Source: Girardinichthys multiradiatus (lineage: Eukaryota > Chordata > Actinopteri > Cyprinodontiformes > Goodeidae). Taken from it: 64,000 nucleotides of DNA. Shown here piece after piece: positions 23,380 through 35,428 of the stretch (positions are counted from its first letter, which is position 1; each line of letters begins with the position of its first letter). The DNA is taken from contig NC_061811.1 of assembly GCF_021462225.1 (NCBI RefSeq), positions 4,981,163-5,045,162 on the forward strand, in the 5' to 3' direction. The position numbers and the translations under genes are program-made. A model generated the notes under the pieces. That model had not been told where the DNA came from. It was given only the letters and a program-made list of their open reading frames with translations, and did no database searches.

Positions 23380-23672
23380 GTGGTAGGGGTTCATCCTGTA
23401 ACCGGTGGGCTCGAAACCCCGCTATGTCAGTCTCAGTTGTTGTGTCCTTTGGCAAGACACTTCACCCGCCTTGCCAATTGATGGTGGTCTGAGGGCTCCG
23501 TGGTGCCGATTGTATAGCAGCCTCACTCTGTCAGTCTGCCCCAGGGTAGCTGTGGCTACCAACGTAGCTCACCACTGTTTGTGTGTGAAAGAGTGAATGA
23601 CTGAATGTAGTCTAAAGCGCTTTGGATCTCTGGGTACTTGATAAAGCACTATACAAGTACAAGCCATTTATC
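23380..23672 (+). repeat. SINE-like repeat, family 1
   Basis: Contains a tRNA B-box-like GGGCTCGAAACCCC at 23407-23420, then a body ending in 'aaagcgctttggatctctgg' and 'gcactatacaagtacaagcc', a tail style shared with fish LINE/SINE 3' ends. A minus-strand copy sharing the 'gtgccgattgta...agcctcac...gtcagtctgcccc' body lies at 39215-39412. No target duplication found. Confidence 0.55.
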
Positions 23673-23779
23673 ATTTTTACCATGTCATAGAACCAGTGAT
23701 TTGCACCACAGATCTGCAGCCAACAAATGTATAAACACTAACCTCTACTTGGACAAGGTCTGGGAGTTTTAGGTTTCTA

Positions 23780-25090
23780 TGCAGCAAGTGAGCTGTTCAT
23801 GTGAGTTTGAATTTACTCTTCCAGTTTGGTGGTCAGAACCCTGACTGCTCCATTAACCACTGCCACTTCTGCTTTGACGTTCTGCAACATCTTTATTAAC
23901 TCTATGAACCCTTGGATTTCTCAAGCTCCTTGTGTTTTTGATGTTGTCTGGGACCACCATATCTAAAACCATTGCCACAATATCCATAGCCATCTTATGT
24001 TTGTCAGTCTTGATCTGAAATCCCCCCAGAATCTCAACTGTTTCTTTCTCAACCCCCCTTAGAGGTGCCTCATTACTTGTGCGACTTCCTGTCCATACTT
24101 GGCACAGATGATAATGAACACCATTTCAAAAACTTAGTAAGTGTGTGACCGTGGAGATCCAGGACTCCTGTGCTGAGTCCTTATTCTTCTGCTGCTATTG
24201 TAAGTGCCTCTGAACTGTCCTTTCATCCAACTTTTCTCCAACATGAAATCTCAATATCTGCCACTTCCTTAATCTGCTCTCCTCTGTCACCTTAAGTACC
24301 TTAGAAAATCTTTTAGCAGTTCTCCATTGGGACCTATCCTTCTGATTTGCTCCAGGATATTTAGTGTTTCACTCTTGACTTTGGTTCTGATGCTCACTAG
24401 TCTTTGTCCCTCTTCTTTCTGCTTGGAATACAGTTTCAGGTTGCTGACATTTAAGTAAAAAATGTTGTGCATTGTGAGAAGCTTTTTTGTCTTGGTGTCA
24501 GTGGGCTCTATCCCCTTGTTTGGCAGAGCTGTTATATCAGCTAGGTATCTGATGACTGACATATGAATTGAGGGATTAGACTTTTAACTAAGGGCTGCAC
24601 GGTGGTGCAGTTAGTAGCACTGTTGCAGCAAGAAGGTCCTGGGTTCGATTCCTGGCTGGGGGTCTTTCTGCATGGAGTTTGCATGTTCTCCCCGTGCATG
24701 CGTGGGTTCTCACCAGGTACTCCGGCTTCCTCCCACAGTCCAAACACATGCCTGTTAGGTTAATTGGTCACTCTAAATTGCCCTTAGGTGTATGAGTGAG
24801 TGTGTGCTTGGTTGTTTGTGTGTTGCCCTGTGACAGACTGGCAACCTGTCCAGGGTGTACCCCGCCTCTCGCCCATATACTGCTGGAGATAGGCACCAGC
24901 TTCCCCGCGACCCACTATGGAATAAGCGGTAGAAAAGGACTGACTGACTGACTTTTAACTAGCTGTTCAACACCTTACTCTCTTTGGGTAAATGGTTTTG
25001 GTATTCTTCCTTGTGGCCTGGTTGTCTTTGCCATTTGCCATTGGGATCCCCAGCGTGGAGATTTACAAGGAAATTGCAAGCTTTCTCCAA
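23780..25090 (-). pseudogene. LINE ORF2 C-terminal region, interrupted by a SINE
   Basis: Minus-strand pieces align in order with the C-terminal part of a widespread metazoan non-LTR reverse transcriptase: near 25070-24965 a region with EEYQN...ESKVLNS, near 24562-24287 a 91-codon frame with VIRY, TKKLLTMH and EEGQRLVSIRTKVKSETLNI, and near 24040-23800 a decayed downstream part with VLDMVVPDNI, which could be the restriction-like endonuclease region. The element is frameshifted and split by the SINE at 24591-24949. The R2/R4-like assignment is an inference from the C-terminal order; the catalytic RT box is not in the window. Confidence 0.65.
24591..24949 (+). mobile_element. SINE-like element, family 2, with 12-bp target duplication
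   Basis: 359 bp flanked by perfect direct repeats GACTTTTAACTA (24579-24590 and 24950-24961). The head looks tRNA-derived: an A-box-like TGGTGCAGTTAGTAGC at 24603-24618 and a B-box-like GGTTCGATTCC at 24642-24652. It ends in a TGAC tandem tail (24939-24950). Long target duplications and a tandem tail indicate LINE-driven retroposition. It is inserted in the LINE above. A degenerate relative is at 29480-29812. The body is a very common teleost repeat. Confidence 0.8.
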
Positions 25091-26939
25091 AAAGAAACAC
25101 AGCATACAGCATTTATTCCCTATGTTAAAGGCCCAGCCCCGTTGGTGGCACTTAGTGAGGTGCAGTTATAGTCCTCACATCAGAGGAATTAACAGTCTAA
25201 GCTGACACCAGAGCTCTAACGTTATCTGTTGCTGTCCCAGTCCACCTCTGTGCTTCTGTATGTAATTACAGTGGTTAATCTTCTGTCTATGCCCTGTCTC
25301 TGGCCCACTTTGTGCATCACTTATTAGCAGCTTTTTGCCCACCTGAGATTTTTTTGTCTTCTTCCCCCTCATTCCACCGTACCCCCCCAACCATGTTGCA
25401 GAGTACAGTAGTCCAATCAGGGTTGCTATTGTTTATTGTGATAAGTTGGGATAATGAACAAATGACCCGCCACCTGGAGCACTTAGAGCCTAGTGTTAAA
25501 CTCGGGTTATAAAAACCTCTTCCAGCTCTATTGATTTACTGGCAGGATTTGATTGTACCCACAAGGCAGGGGGCCTGCAAGGCTGCACAGAGCTCTTACT
25601 GTTTTACAGTCCTTATTACACCAAACAAATAAATCTCCTGACCATTAATTCACTGCCTGGGCCCTCGCTCTTCAGACTGATAGACCAAAAATCGGAGCAG
25701 ATTCAGGCCGCTTGGCAGATCCAGCCAAATAACTAAGTAGTTAGAGGTAATGTTTATTTTCCATGTGCCTCCTTCTAAATTGGATTTGCAGACTGCAGAC
25801 AACTTTGAGTGTTCTGGGAAGACTTTATCGCCAGTCAGGACAAATACACAAGGAAATTATTTGACTTAGGACATCTTGTTTTTGCAACCGATTGTATTTT
25901 TTTCAATATCCTGCATAGCTCTTTTACAATGGCCCTGCAGTGACTTTTTAAGCTGCTTCTCTTCTGTTTATAGAACAGTAACATGGCACACCATAGTGCA
26001 CTGCAGGGAGAGTCAGAACATTCTGATATTTTAAAGCTGGAGGTAAACACTGAAACTGCTCAGGAAGTCGACCAAATATAGTGTTTTTTAAAGATAAATA
26101 TGCAACACAACCAGCAAAATGGTCTGTTGAAAACTATGGAATCAAAATATAAAATCTATGGACTTTCCTGTGCAACTTTGACTGCCAGAAAGATTTTAAC
26201 AATGCATTTTGTTGGTTACTCCTTTAAAGGAAATAAAAAAAAAGCTGTGGGCTGTAACGCTATTTATGAGAAAAGAGATTTGTTAATCTATAAACCCTTT
26301 CACCCCATTTTTCCTCTCTTTCCCACATAAACACAAACTTATACCTCAACTCAACCCGGCATAGTGCCAGGATGATGAATAAACTGCCTGCGACACTACA
26401 AGATGAAAGACTCCCTGATTAGTTCTTGCCAGAGTGTTTACCGTAGTTTGAATCACTACCATAACCCCTGATTGTAGACTTATGTAACATATGTTCAAAT
26501 ACACTTTCCATCCTGTCCTCTGGTTTCTCCAAGGCATAATTGTCAACACATGCCGTGGGTTCAGTCACATAATGAGACATAACGTCACCTTCAGACTGAA
26601 AGGCCATTCTAAGCAGCTTGGTCAGTACACACAGACTTTACTTGAATAATTATTTTTTATCATGTAAACAACCCCAGTCACACATATTTGCTGCAACAGA
26701 TTGCATTTTCAGGAAGCAGAGTTAGATCCAGGAGCTACTCTAAAGCAGAGAATACCCTGATCAGGAACCAGCTACAGTATGAAGGATGGTTACAAAATAC
26801 AGTCTCATAAAAATCCAGTCTGATGTCCAGGGGATAAGTTAAGTACCTGGAAATGTCAGGATCTCTAACATCAACGGTTGTATTGATTCTTTACTTTTAG
26901 ACAAAATTAACCATATAAAATATTTTTCAAAAGTATTAA
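25091..26939. other. No gene recognised
   Basis: No domain or repeat family recognised in 1.8 kb. Confidence 0.5.
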
Positions 26940-27640
26940 TAAGCTCAAAATATTTTATGTTTTATAATATTAGAAGCACAAATATTAATGTATTTATGGT
27001 GTTTTTTATGGTATTTTATATCATAGACCAAAACAAAGAAGAGAATAAGTATAAGGGTGGAAAGAAAAAGACAGATGCTTTTTGTTTTTTCCTTTAAGTC
27101 TTGCATGAATTTTTTTTAATCCACATATCATGATGCTGCCATCACCATGTTTTGCTGTATGTGAAGGTATGCTCAGGGTTATAAAAAGTATTGGATTTCC
27201 ACCACATTCAATGTTTTGCATGTAGGCCAGAAAGTTGGATTCTGGGATTCTGGTCTCATTTGACCAAAGCACCTTCTTTCTACATGTTTGCTCTGTTCCC
27301 CACATGGTGGTAAACTGAAAACAGGAGCTCTTATGGCTTTCTTTCAACGATATTTTTGTCTTTTTGCTCTGCCATAAAGGCCAAATTGGTGGAATGTGCA
27401 ACTAGTTTTCTTGTCAACAGATTGTCCTACCCAGGGTGTGGATCTCTGCAGCTCCTCCAAAGTTCACGGACCATCCTTTGATCTTTATGAAGTTGTTTCT
27501 TTTTTCTAACAACTAAAATTATGCTGCGCTTGAGTTAAAAGTTTACTCTGCATAGCAATAAGGTGACTTCTGAAGGCAATTATTTGCACCCAATTTTATT
27601 TAGGGGGAATCAGAGATAAATACAAATGCTTTGTGGCCAT
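26940..27640 (-). mobile_element. Tc1-like transposon remnant
   Basis: The plus strand at 27125-27440 is the reverse complement of a Tc1-like transposase middle: 'catgatgctgccatcaccatgttt' at 27129-27152 is the complement of the KHGGGSxM block, followed by the complement of the WSDET and KKVLWSNET regions (27255-27300) and the HKSS segment. 27560-27600 resembles the 5' untranslated part found in the copy at 57257-58260. A 126-codon open frame here is a decayed transposase shadow with several shifts. Confidence 0.7.
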
Positions 27641-29479
27641 CTGCCACATAAAATAACAATAAAACACATTGCATTTGTTTATGTAATCTGCACCATACGT
27701 TCAATATTTCTGCAAGTCATGCAGAAGAAGGAATGCATTGATTAATGTGTTACTCATCAAAGAAGGAGGCATCACAGGGAATCCAGTGAATCACTCTATG
27801 TATGGTAGGGGAACCCAGCAATTAGTGGCACTTAATGCACCGCTGCATGGATAAATGTGTAAATGGTAAGAGATGTTCTGGTTCTTGTGGTTTTTCTTCA
27901 GCATTTGAAATGTGGCTGAAAAACAAATTGAAGAATGCATCATTTTCGTCGGCTGGACTGAGGTATTGACAAAGATTATGTGAGCTCTGGGTATTTTACC
28001 ATCTGATAATTTTTTTGATATATACCAGTACTATTGTGGTGAGGTAGGATATGGCATAGCCCTAACCCTACACCATGTCACACTTTACTGTGAAAGCTTT
28101 GACTGGTAGCACTTTATAAAGATATCACTGGATAAAAGAAACCAGGGTATCTGCATTCAAGTACTATTTAAATACTTGAATTTTGTTACAGCCCCTCTAC
28201 CCCTATTGGCATCCGTATCATTTCATTTCCCTCTGGAAACGGGGCAGTGCTTTACCTCTCAACCATATCACGATACCTGTCACATCCAAGAACACACACA
28301 CCTATCCCAGAGCGCAGAGCAATGCAGGAGGCATGTGACATCTGTTCTCCCACCGTTGGGTTAGTCATGTCCTCGACCTCATCCACATCGTTTAGAAACA
28401 CCTGGGAGGAAGGAGGAGGGGCTGGGAGGCTGCTGTATGACAAGGGGACACAGTGGAAAAAAGGGAGGAAAGACGGATGTTATGTGTGTGATGTTGGTGT
28501 TTTACAGAAAAAGCCCAGGCAACCACAGGATCCGTTATAACTAAAACCGGTGTTTACTAACAGTGTGTTTTACCTAACTAACTCTTTTATACCAGCCATG
28601 CAGGCTGTATCTACATGTTGTGCCAAAGATACAGAATGTAAGACACAAAAGGTTGGAAGAACATCCCATGCTACACCGTGTAAAAACACTGAAGTGGGGC
28701 AATGCCTCAGTGGTAGGGGCTGTGTAAAATGTGACAAAACAAATAGCTATGCACTGAGGTTAGAGAAGTTGGGGCATAAACAGTCAGACTATGGAAACAT
28801 CAGTGGTGGGAAAGCAAATGCACATCCACAAACAACTCCAACAGCAGAGCCCTTGAGCTGGAACAACTGTTTGAGTCATACTGCTTGGGAACATGTAGTT
28901 ACAGAAAGGTTATGGCTTTGCCACTTAAGTCAGTGCAGGATTGCTCAAAGCTACAGTTCCGCTTATAAATGGCAAAGACAGGTTTTAAGGCAGGTCTATT
29001 TTAGTTTACACTCAAGTTCACAGGAAAACTATAGAAATGCAGTTATAGTACAAAGTTAGTAAACCCTCTTTCAGTTCTAAGGCTTACACATTGATTCATA
29101 CTGTAATATAAATGCCTCAAGTTAATAATATTGTAATTATACAATTCTTGATACAAGTCTTTCAGGTATGCTGATAGGAACATTAATCCATTCAATTTCC
29201 ACATATTGTTTCTGGATCTGTTTTTATTATTCATCTTATTTTGAATGACACTGAGTAATTTGTGACATTAGTTATATTGTCCTATAAAGCCAGGTAAGGC
29301 AAAAAGATTTTTTGTTCTAACCTGATATGTCGAACGTTTGCAGGCAAAATTTCATTTTTTGAAGTTAACTTAGTGTTTATAGCTTCTGTCTCAAAGGTTA
29401 TTTTGTTTTGATTGTTAAACTTACCTCTTTTCTGTTTAATAAGACAAAGTCAGAAATGAACAGTTTTGATTTACAGTGT
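27641..29479. other. No gene recognised
   Basis: Includes a 169-codon plus-strand open frame at 28550-29059 that is Cys-rich near its start but shows no domain; in 64 kb one or two such frames are expected by chance, so I do not call it a gene. Confidence 0.5.
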
Positions 29480-29812
29480 GAAAACCTTTGCAGCTGTATG
29501 GTGGAACACCTGGTAGCAACACTGCCTTGCTGCAAGTAGGTCCTGGGTTTGAATCCCAACCTGAGGTCTTTCTGGATGAAGTTTGCAGACGTGCATACAT
29601 CGCTTCTCTCCAGGTTCCTCCCACAATCCCACACAAAACATGACTGTTAGGTTGTTTGGTCTCTCTAAATTGGACCTAGGTAAGAGTGTGTACATGCATG
29701 GTTGTCTGTCATGTATATTTGTGTTGCCCTGTGATGGACTGGTCAGCCGTCAAGGGTAAACCCCCCTCTTGCCCAATGACCGCAGAAGATAGGCACTAAC
29801 CTATGTCCACAA
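29480..29812 (+). repeat. SINE-like element, family 2, degenerate copy
   Basis: Same order of blocks as 24591-24949: 'ggtcctgggtttgaatccca' (B box) at 29540-29559, 'ggtcttt..tgg' block, 'gactgttaggtt', 'ctctaaattgg', 'gttgccctgtgatggactgg'. The ends have drifted and I find no target duplication. Confidence 0.7.
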
Positions 29813-30589
29813 TGGATACTCTGGCAGCATTTGTAATTTTGCTGTTCCAGTCATGGGAAGATTACATTTATAAACATCATTTAAACATAATCTCAATGTC
29901 CAAAAAAGACAAGAAGCCAAACTTGTCAGCCAGGCATTTCCTTTCTTGCAAATCTAAGGATAGACATCAACTGTATTGTACTGACCAGAGACTAAGTTTT
30001 AGCTCGTTACTGGAAACAATGGTTGTCCACTTGTTGGACAACCCCTCCTGCTACTAACGTAAATAGTTGCATTTACTTATTTCTTTCTAACAACAACAGA
30101 AATCCCATTTCTTTAATATTTTTCAACATTTCTAACAAGGTATTGTTTAAAGTTCACTTTCAACATTGCATGAATTTAAAATGAATACATTCACATTAAC
30201 AAATTGGGACAAGCAAATTAGATTGGTTTTGCTTCCATTGAATAGGTTTCCTCATTAAATGAAAAATCAGGAGTGTTGACCAAATGTTCCTCTTTGGTTT
30301 TCAATAATTAATTCAACACCTAAGAATGTGTGTTTTCATAGCAACTGAGCAAAGCAAGCGAGACAATGATCTTCAACACAGCCTTTTCCTGGCAGCAGAG
30401 GCAGTGAGTGCAAGTGAGGAAACAGCAACACTCCTAATAAGTTGATAAAGCTTCTTATTGTAAGAGCAGTGAAACCTTCCTTTGTCAGTAAAAAGTCAAA
30501 AGGGGTCTGTTAGTGGAAACCATCTTTTTTTCAACTTTCTCATCCACTTAGACTCTTTCGCACATTAAAGTAAAAAAAAGTCATACTCC
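29813..30589. other. No gene recognised; small perfect hairpin
   Basis: 30021-30043 can fold as GGTTGTCCA with its exact complement and a 5-base loop. No RNA gene signature accompanies it. Confidence 0.5.
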
Positions 30590-31515
30590 TTAGATCATGT
30601 TGCAACACCAAACATTTTATTTTATTCTATTTTATGTGATAGACCATCAAAAAGTAGAAAATATTGGTGAAATGGAAGGAAAATTATACATGTATTGAAA
30701 ATATTTGAATATTTAAATCTGAAATGTGTGAGATGGATAAAATCCAGTGCAACCAACTGCTGTCAGAAGGTACCTAATTGGTGAATATAGTCCACCTGTG
30801 TGTAATTCCTTCCCAGTATAACTCCAGCTGTTCTGTTTCTGGCACAAAGCTTTGTTACAGAACATTAGAAAACAAAACACATCATGAAGACCAAGGTACC
30901 CAGCAGGTCAGGGAGAAAGTTGTGGAGAAGGTTAAAGCATGGTTGGGCTCTAAAACATTATCCTAAGTAGTGAACATCTCACAGAACTCTGTTCAATCCA
31001 TCAGCTGAACGTAGAGAAAGGATGGACCAACTGCAAACCTACCAGGACATGGACGTCTTTGCCCGGCCTGTCAGTACAGGTGGAAACACACCTGTAGAAT
31101 TCTGATTCTGATTCCATCTCAACTGACAGGCCAGGCAAGGAGAGCATTAATCAGGGAAGCGACCAAGATGACCATGGTACCTCTGGAGGAGCTGCAGAGA
31201 TGCAAAGCTCACATGGGAGAGTGTTGAAAGGACTGCTAGTAGTCATGAGCTCCAAGGTAATGGCCTTAATGGGGGATTGACCAGAAGGAATCCATTGTCA
31301 AAAGAAAGCCATAAGAAGTCCAATTTGCAGTTTGTCACAAGCCTTGAAGGGGATACCTTAATCGTGTGGAAAAGGGTGATAGGGTCAGATTTGGCCAAAA
31401 AGAAACATTTAGCTTTCATGTTTAATACAATGTTTTTGCAGTTTGCCACAAGCCATGTAGGAGACACAGTGAACATGTGGAAGAAGGTGTAGGTCAGATG
31501 AGACCATACTGAATG
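30590..31515 (+). mobile_element. Tc1-like transposon remnant with local inverted duplication
   Basis: Terminal-region sequence at 30600-30660, 'agaccaaggtacccagcagg' and 'gtcagggagaaagttgtgga' (30890-30926) of the transposase N-terminus, then 'ccaactgcaaacctacca' (31027-31044), then the central region to about 31515. A rearranged block at 31059-31138 interrupts the match. A LINE inserted in opposite orientation replaces the rest. Not coding. Confidence 0.75.
31059..31138. repeat. Inverted duplication inside a Tc1 remnant
   Basis: 31059-31075 is the reverse complement of 31122-31138 with one mismatch over 17 bp, and the space between holds a further hairpin (ACAGGTG at 31076-31082 with CACCTGT at 31089-31095). 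Other Tc1 copies have only the right-hand arm, so the left arm and the spacer are additions. Confidence 0.85.
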
Positions 31516-31519
31516 GTTT

Positions 31520-32720
31520 TTAATGTTAGTAGTAGCTTCTTTACTGGCTTCATGCAGGAGAGAAAGACAACCAAGCAGATGAAACTTCCAGCCAGTTTTC
31601 AAGTCTAGTGGATATAGCACATACAGTTAGTTGCAGTGAAAGCTCAGCCAATAGCTATGTCTAGGAGAGACAGGGTTAAACACTGAAATAAAGGGCCAAA
31701 TGTACCATATATAGATGGAAAACTTACGTTAACAGCAAATAATGCAAAATTGGAGACTAGTCTGAAAATGTAGCAGAGAGGGAAAGTGGTCATTATGTCC
31801 TCCAGCAGCCTAAGCCTTTAGCAGCATAACTGCAGAGATAGCTCAGGATAAGCTAAGCCAGTCTAACTATAAGCTTTATCAAAAGGAAAGTTTTAAGCCA
31901 AGCCTTAAAAGTAGACAGGGTGTCTACCTCATGGACTAAAACTGGGAGCTGGTTCCACGGGAGAGGAGCCTGATAACTAAAGGATCTGCCTCCCATTCTA
32001 CTTCTAGAGACTCTAGGAACCACCAGTAAACCTGCAGTCTGAGAACGAAGTGCTCTGTTAGGAGCATATGGACCAATCAGATCTCTGATGTATGATGGAA
32101 CTAGATCATTAAGGGCTTTATATGTGAGGAGGAGAATTTTAAATTCTATTCTGGATTTAACAGGGAGCCAATGAAGGGAAGCTAAAATAGGAGAAATATG
32201 ATCTCTCTTTTTAATTTTCATCAAAACTCTTGCTGCAGCATTTTGAATCAGCTGAAGGCTTTTAACTGCATTTTGTGGACATCCTGTTAGTAAAGAATTA
32301 CAATAGTCCAGCCTTGAAGTAACAAATGCATGGACTAGTTTTTCAGTGACACTCCTGGACAGAATATTTCTAATTTTGGCAATGTTCCGGAGGTGAAAGA
32401 AGGAAATCCTAGAAACCTGTTTAATATGGGATTTAAATGACATGTCCTGGTCAAATACAACACCACTACTTTGTTACTGGAGATCAGTTTAATGCTATCC
32501 ACATTAATTGATTGACTAAGATGTTTCTTTTCAAAGATTCCGGTCCAAAGAGCTTCTGTCTTGTCTAAATTTAGAAGCAGAAAATTTAAAGTCATCCAAG
32601 CTTTTATGTCTTCAAGACATGCTTGTAGTCTATCTAACTGGTTGGACACATGAGGATTTATGGATAAAGAAAGCTGAGTATCATCAGCATAACAGTGGAA
32701 ATTCATCCTATGCTGCCTGA
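31520..32720 (-). pseudogene. L2/Maui-like LINE, 3' part of ORF2 and partial 3' UTR
   Basis: On the minus strand, 32706-32450 carries the reverse-transcriptase catalytic box YADDTQL (about 32691-32671) and downstream SxLDKTE, and 32443-31853 carries the C-terminal region with VTSRLDYCNSLLTG, LQLIQNAAARVL and LHWLPVKSRIEFKILLLTYKAL, all characteristic of the L2 group. A frameshift near 32450 separates the two. 31850-31520 matches the first part of the 3' UTR seen at 10120-10880. 5'-truncated and 3'-incomplete; dead. Confidence 0.85.
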
Positions 32721-32784
32721 TAATTTTACCTATTGCAATGTTGTAATGTGAGAAAATGTGAAAAAAGTAGTAGTGGTAAAATTA

Positions 32785-33203
32785 GGAGTGCACCCATTGC
32801 GGTTTCCTGGATGATCAACGATTACCGATCTTTAAAAAGCCTGACCTGCCGATTCTGATTTGGGTCGATGCTGATTTTTTTTTTTTTATAACTGACAATG
32901 CCAGGTATTATAAGGTCACAATATACCTTCAAAGATCAAATTATATTGAAAAACATTGAATAATACCCATGGAATATTACAAGCTTGTTTTAGCTGCACA
33001 ACTCTCAAATATAAATGAAACGTTTAGAGCATTGCAGTTCCTTTAGTCTTTCATTTTTCAAATTTCAAAAAAAACAAAACTTGCCCATTAGGTTAGACAA
33101 GTAAATAAGATCAATGGATAAGATTGGTTTTACATGTAAGTATCAACCACTCACTAATCTCCCAAAATTAGGAAAATTGGGGCCGATCAATCGGTGCACC
33201 CCT
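32785..33203. mobile_element. Non-autonomous DNA element (MITE)
   Basis: About 420 bp, AT-rich, ending in imperfect inverted repeats: AGGAGTGCACC on the left and GGTGCACCCCT on the right, with further related GATCAACGATTACCGATC/GGCCGATCAATCGG subterminal parts. No coding capacity. The target duplication is ambiguous, so the superfamily (hAT-like suspected) is not settled. Confidence 0.6.
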
Positions 33204-35100
33204 ATGTTAAATACTATGCAAGACAGCACGTGTATGTTGGACCTGTAGATGAATAGTAATGTCTAAATGATGGGAACAATTAGACTCAACGAACACATCT
33301 GATTGGACAGTAACTGCACAGTCATCTTTTCAAACTTTGATTCTTTTACAGAGTCATGTCATTCTTGTTATTGAGATTAATATAGTGTAATTGTTTGTAA
33401 AAAAAAAAAAAAAATGATATTACTTGTATTGTGAGAATACCCATTGTTGCTAAAAAAGAAAATGTTTTTTTAGAACCCAACATATTGAAATCTTGTAGAG
33501 CTGATCCTTTTCATTTACAAACAAATATTGCGCTTCCATTTCATGGACTAGCTAAAGCAGTGCCTGCTGCACACTGAACACATTGACTCAGCAGGGTCAT
33601 GAGTTTGTTGGCTCACACTCAGCTTCCTAACAGCCTTTTCAAATCATTAAGTAATGAAGAGGGTGTCATTCAAATATAAATGAATCCACAAGCCAGAATC
33701 CTTTCATGTTTCAAGCCATAAATAGTCATGTTTTTTTTCAGTTAATATGCCTTTCAAAGCCATTTCCAACATCTGCTTAACACTGGGCCAATTGTTAAAG
33801 CTGCACACCAACGTAGGCTCTTATTCACAGAACATAAAGCTTTTGAGCTTAATTTTCCTTATTTATTAAATTATTATTTCCCAATCTGTTGAACATCCTT
33901 GTGGTTGTGATAAAAGTAGATGGCAAACACAGCACACAAACACAAAGAGAATGAAAGAAATAAGCAAAGCCAGTGATGTATGTCTCCTGAAACTTCTTGA
34001 TTATTGTGAGCTCTACCACCACTGACCTCCCACACATTTCCACAGCAGGCCCCATCCTGGTTCATCCATTTCTCCCTTCCTCTTAGAGGAGTGGCCCCTG
34101 GCCTGCAGCCTACTGGGGGGGCCTGGAGCCAGCTTCCCATCTTAGACAGCCCCTAATCAGGGAGGCAAATGATAAGGTTGAGGTTTACAGGAGAAGCTTT
34201 ATACCCTTACCGAAATTTGCATTTAAAGACCCTCAAGTAATCTTTAGGCTTATTTAAATCTCAGCAAGACACTAGCAGGAGCGATGGAGGAAGAACAATC
34301 CTGCACATCCACCTTCACTGCTTCTTTCCCATGCCACAACAAATCCCTACCATAAATGAGCTGGAGTGTGGATTGCATTGCCATTCTCACAGCAGCTGGT
34401 CTCAGTATTATCAATGCTGTTTAATTGACTGAGAATTATTTTTGCTCTGTGCATCCAAATAATGCCCCCACATAGAATAAAAGCACCAATCATCTCTGCA
34501 AAGCTGTTTATGAAGAAAGATTTTTGCCAGACAAATCCATGGAGAATGACATAGATGGCTGCTAAAGAATGCAGTTCTTTGCTTGCTTGTTTATCTGGTT
34601 GTTTTAAATGAGCAGATTTGACTGAGCAGTTTTTTTACTTTTTTAGGGGCTTTTTGTATGTTATATATATTATAATTATATAATAAATATGAACAAGACA
34701 TCGCCATACGTTCCAAGGTCCTACAAACGACTGCTGCTTCATCACCACAGAGGCAAAACATTATTGTCATGCAGGTTTTTTATTATTACATGTTTAAAAA
34801 AAGGATCTGCTCAGCCAATCTACATTAATGTCGGGAGGGTTATTTTCAGTGTATGACGTAGCGGTGCATCCTACACATTCAAGAGAAATTTAAAAGATTA
34901 ATCCTCACCTTTTCAACTGAATGTATGTAATTTGGTTTGACAAACACAGCAGGGACATTTTCCTCATTAATACTTGACAATGTGCCCCATGTCTCAGGCG
35001 TGAGGAGCTGTAGCAGGTTGACGGAGGAGCACATTAAAGTGACCCAGATTCACTTTTTCCTTGGTCTGCTCATGCGCTTTTAACACACAGCATTGCACCT
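33204..35100. other. No gene recognised
   Basis: A-run at 33399-33414. Minus-strand frames at 33849-34140 include a hydrophobic stretch, but two overlapping frames compete and neither has a known domain. Confidence 0.45.
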
Positions 35101-35129
35101 GTGATACCAAATTAAGCCAAGAAAGCAAC

Positions 35130-35428
35130 ATAGATGAATGTTGGCATAGCATTCTGGATTTAACAGGGAGCCAATGAAGAGAACCCAAAATATGAGAACT
35201 ACCAGCTCTCCTTTTAATTTTCATCAGAACTCCTGCTGCAGTGTTTTGAATGAGTTGAAGGTTTTTTACTGATTTTTTGGGGCCTTCTGATAGTAAAGAA
35301 ATGCAACAATCCAACCTTGAAGTAACAAATGTATGGACACATTTTTCTGTGTCACTTAGGGACAAGATATTTCTCATGTTGACAGTTTTGCACAGGTAAA
35401 ACAAGGATGTCCTAAAATTCAGTAACAT
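35130..35428 (-). pseudogene. L2-like LINE fragment
   Basis: Minus-strand peptide with SDTEKCVHTFVTSRLDCC, LQLIQNTAAGVLMKIKRR and LHWLPVKSRM, clearly the same C-terminal region as at 31853-32443 but more decayed and only about 100 codons long. The frame runs on to 34994 through unrelated sequence. Confidence 0.8.

Noticed and set aside
24600..24660. Possible tRNA gene (A- and B-box-like motifs)
   Set aside because: No cloverleaf can be drawn, and the segment is the head of a SINE with a target duplication.
24992..25165. 57-codon plus-strand frame with a signal-peptide-like start (MVLVFFLVAWLSLPFAIG)
   Set aside because: It is the antisense of LINE reverse-transcriptase sequence continuing on the minus strand across the SINE insertion, so the hydrophobic start is a by-product.
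28550..29059. 169-codon open frame with several Cys residues near its start
   Set aside because: No domain, poor start context and a length expected once or twice by chance in 128 kb of strand; no neighbouring exon structure.
30021..30043. Perfect 9-bp-stem hairpin, possible microRNA or terminator
   Set aside because: Stem is too short for a microRNA precursor, and vertebrate genes do not use such terminators.
33849..34140. Minus-strand frames with a hydrophobic segment, possible membrane protein exon
   Set aside because: Two overlapping frames compete, no clear splice sites or homologous domain; could be an exon but not supportable.
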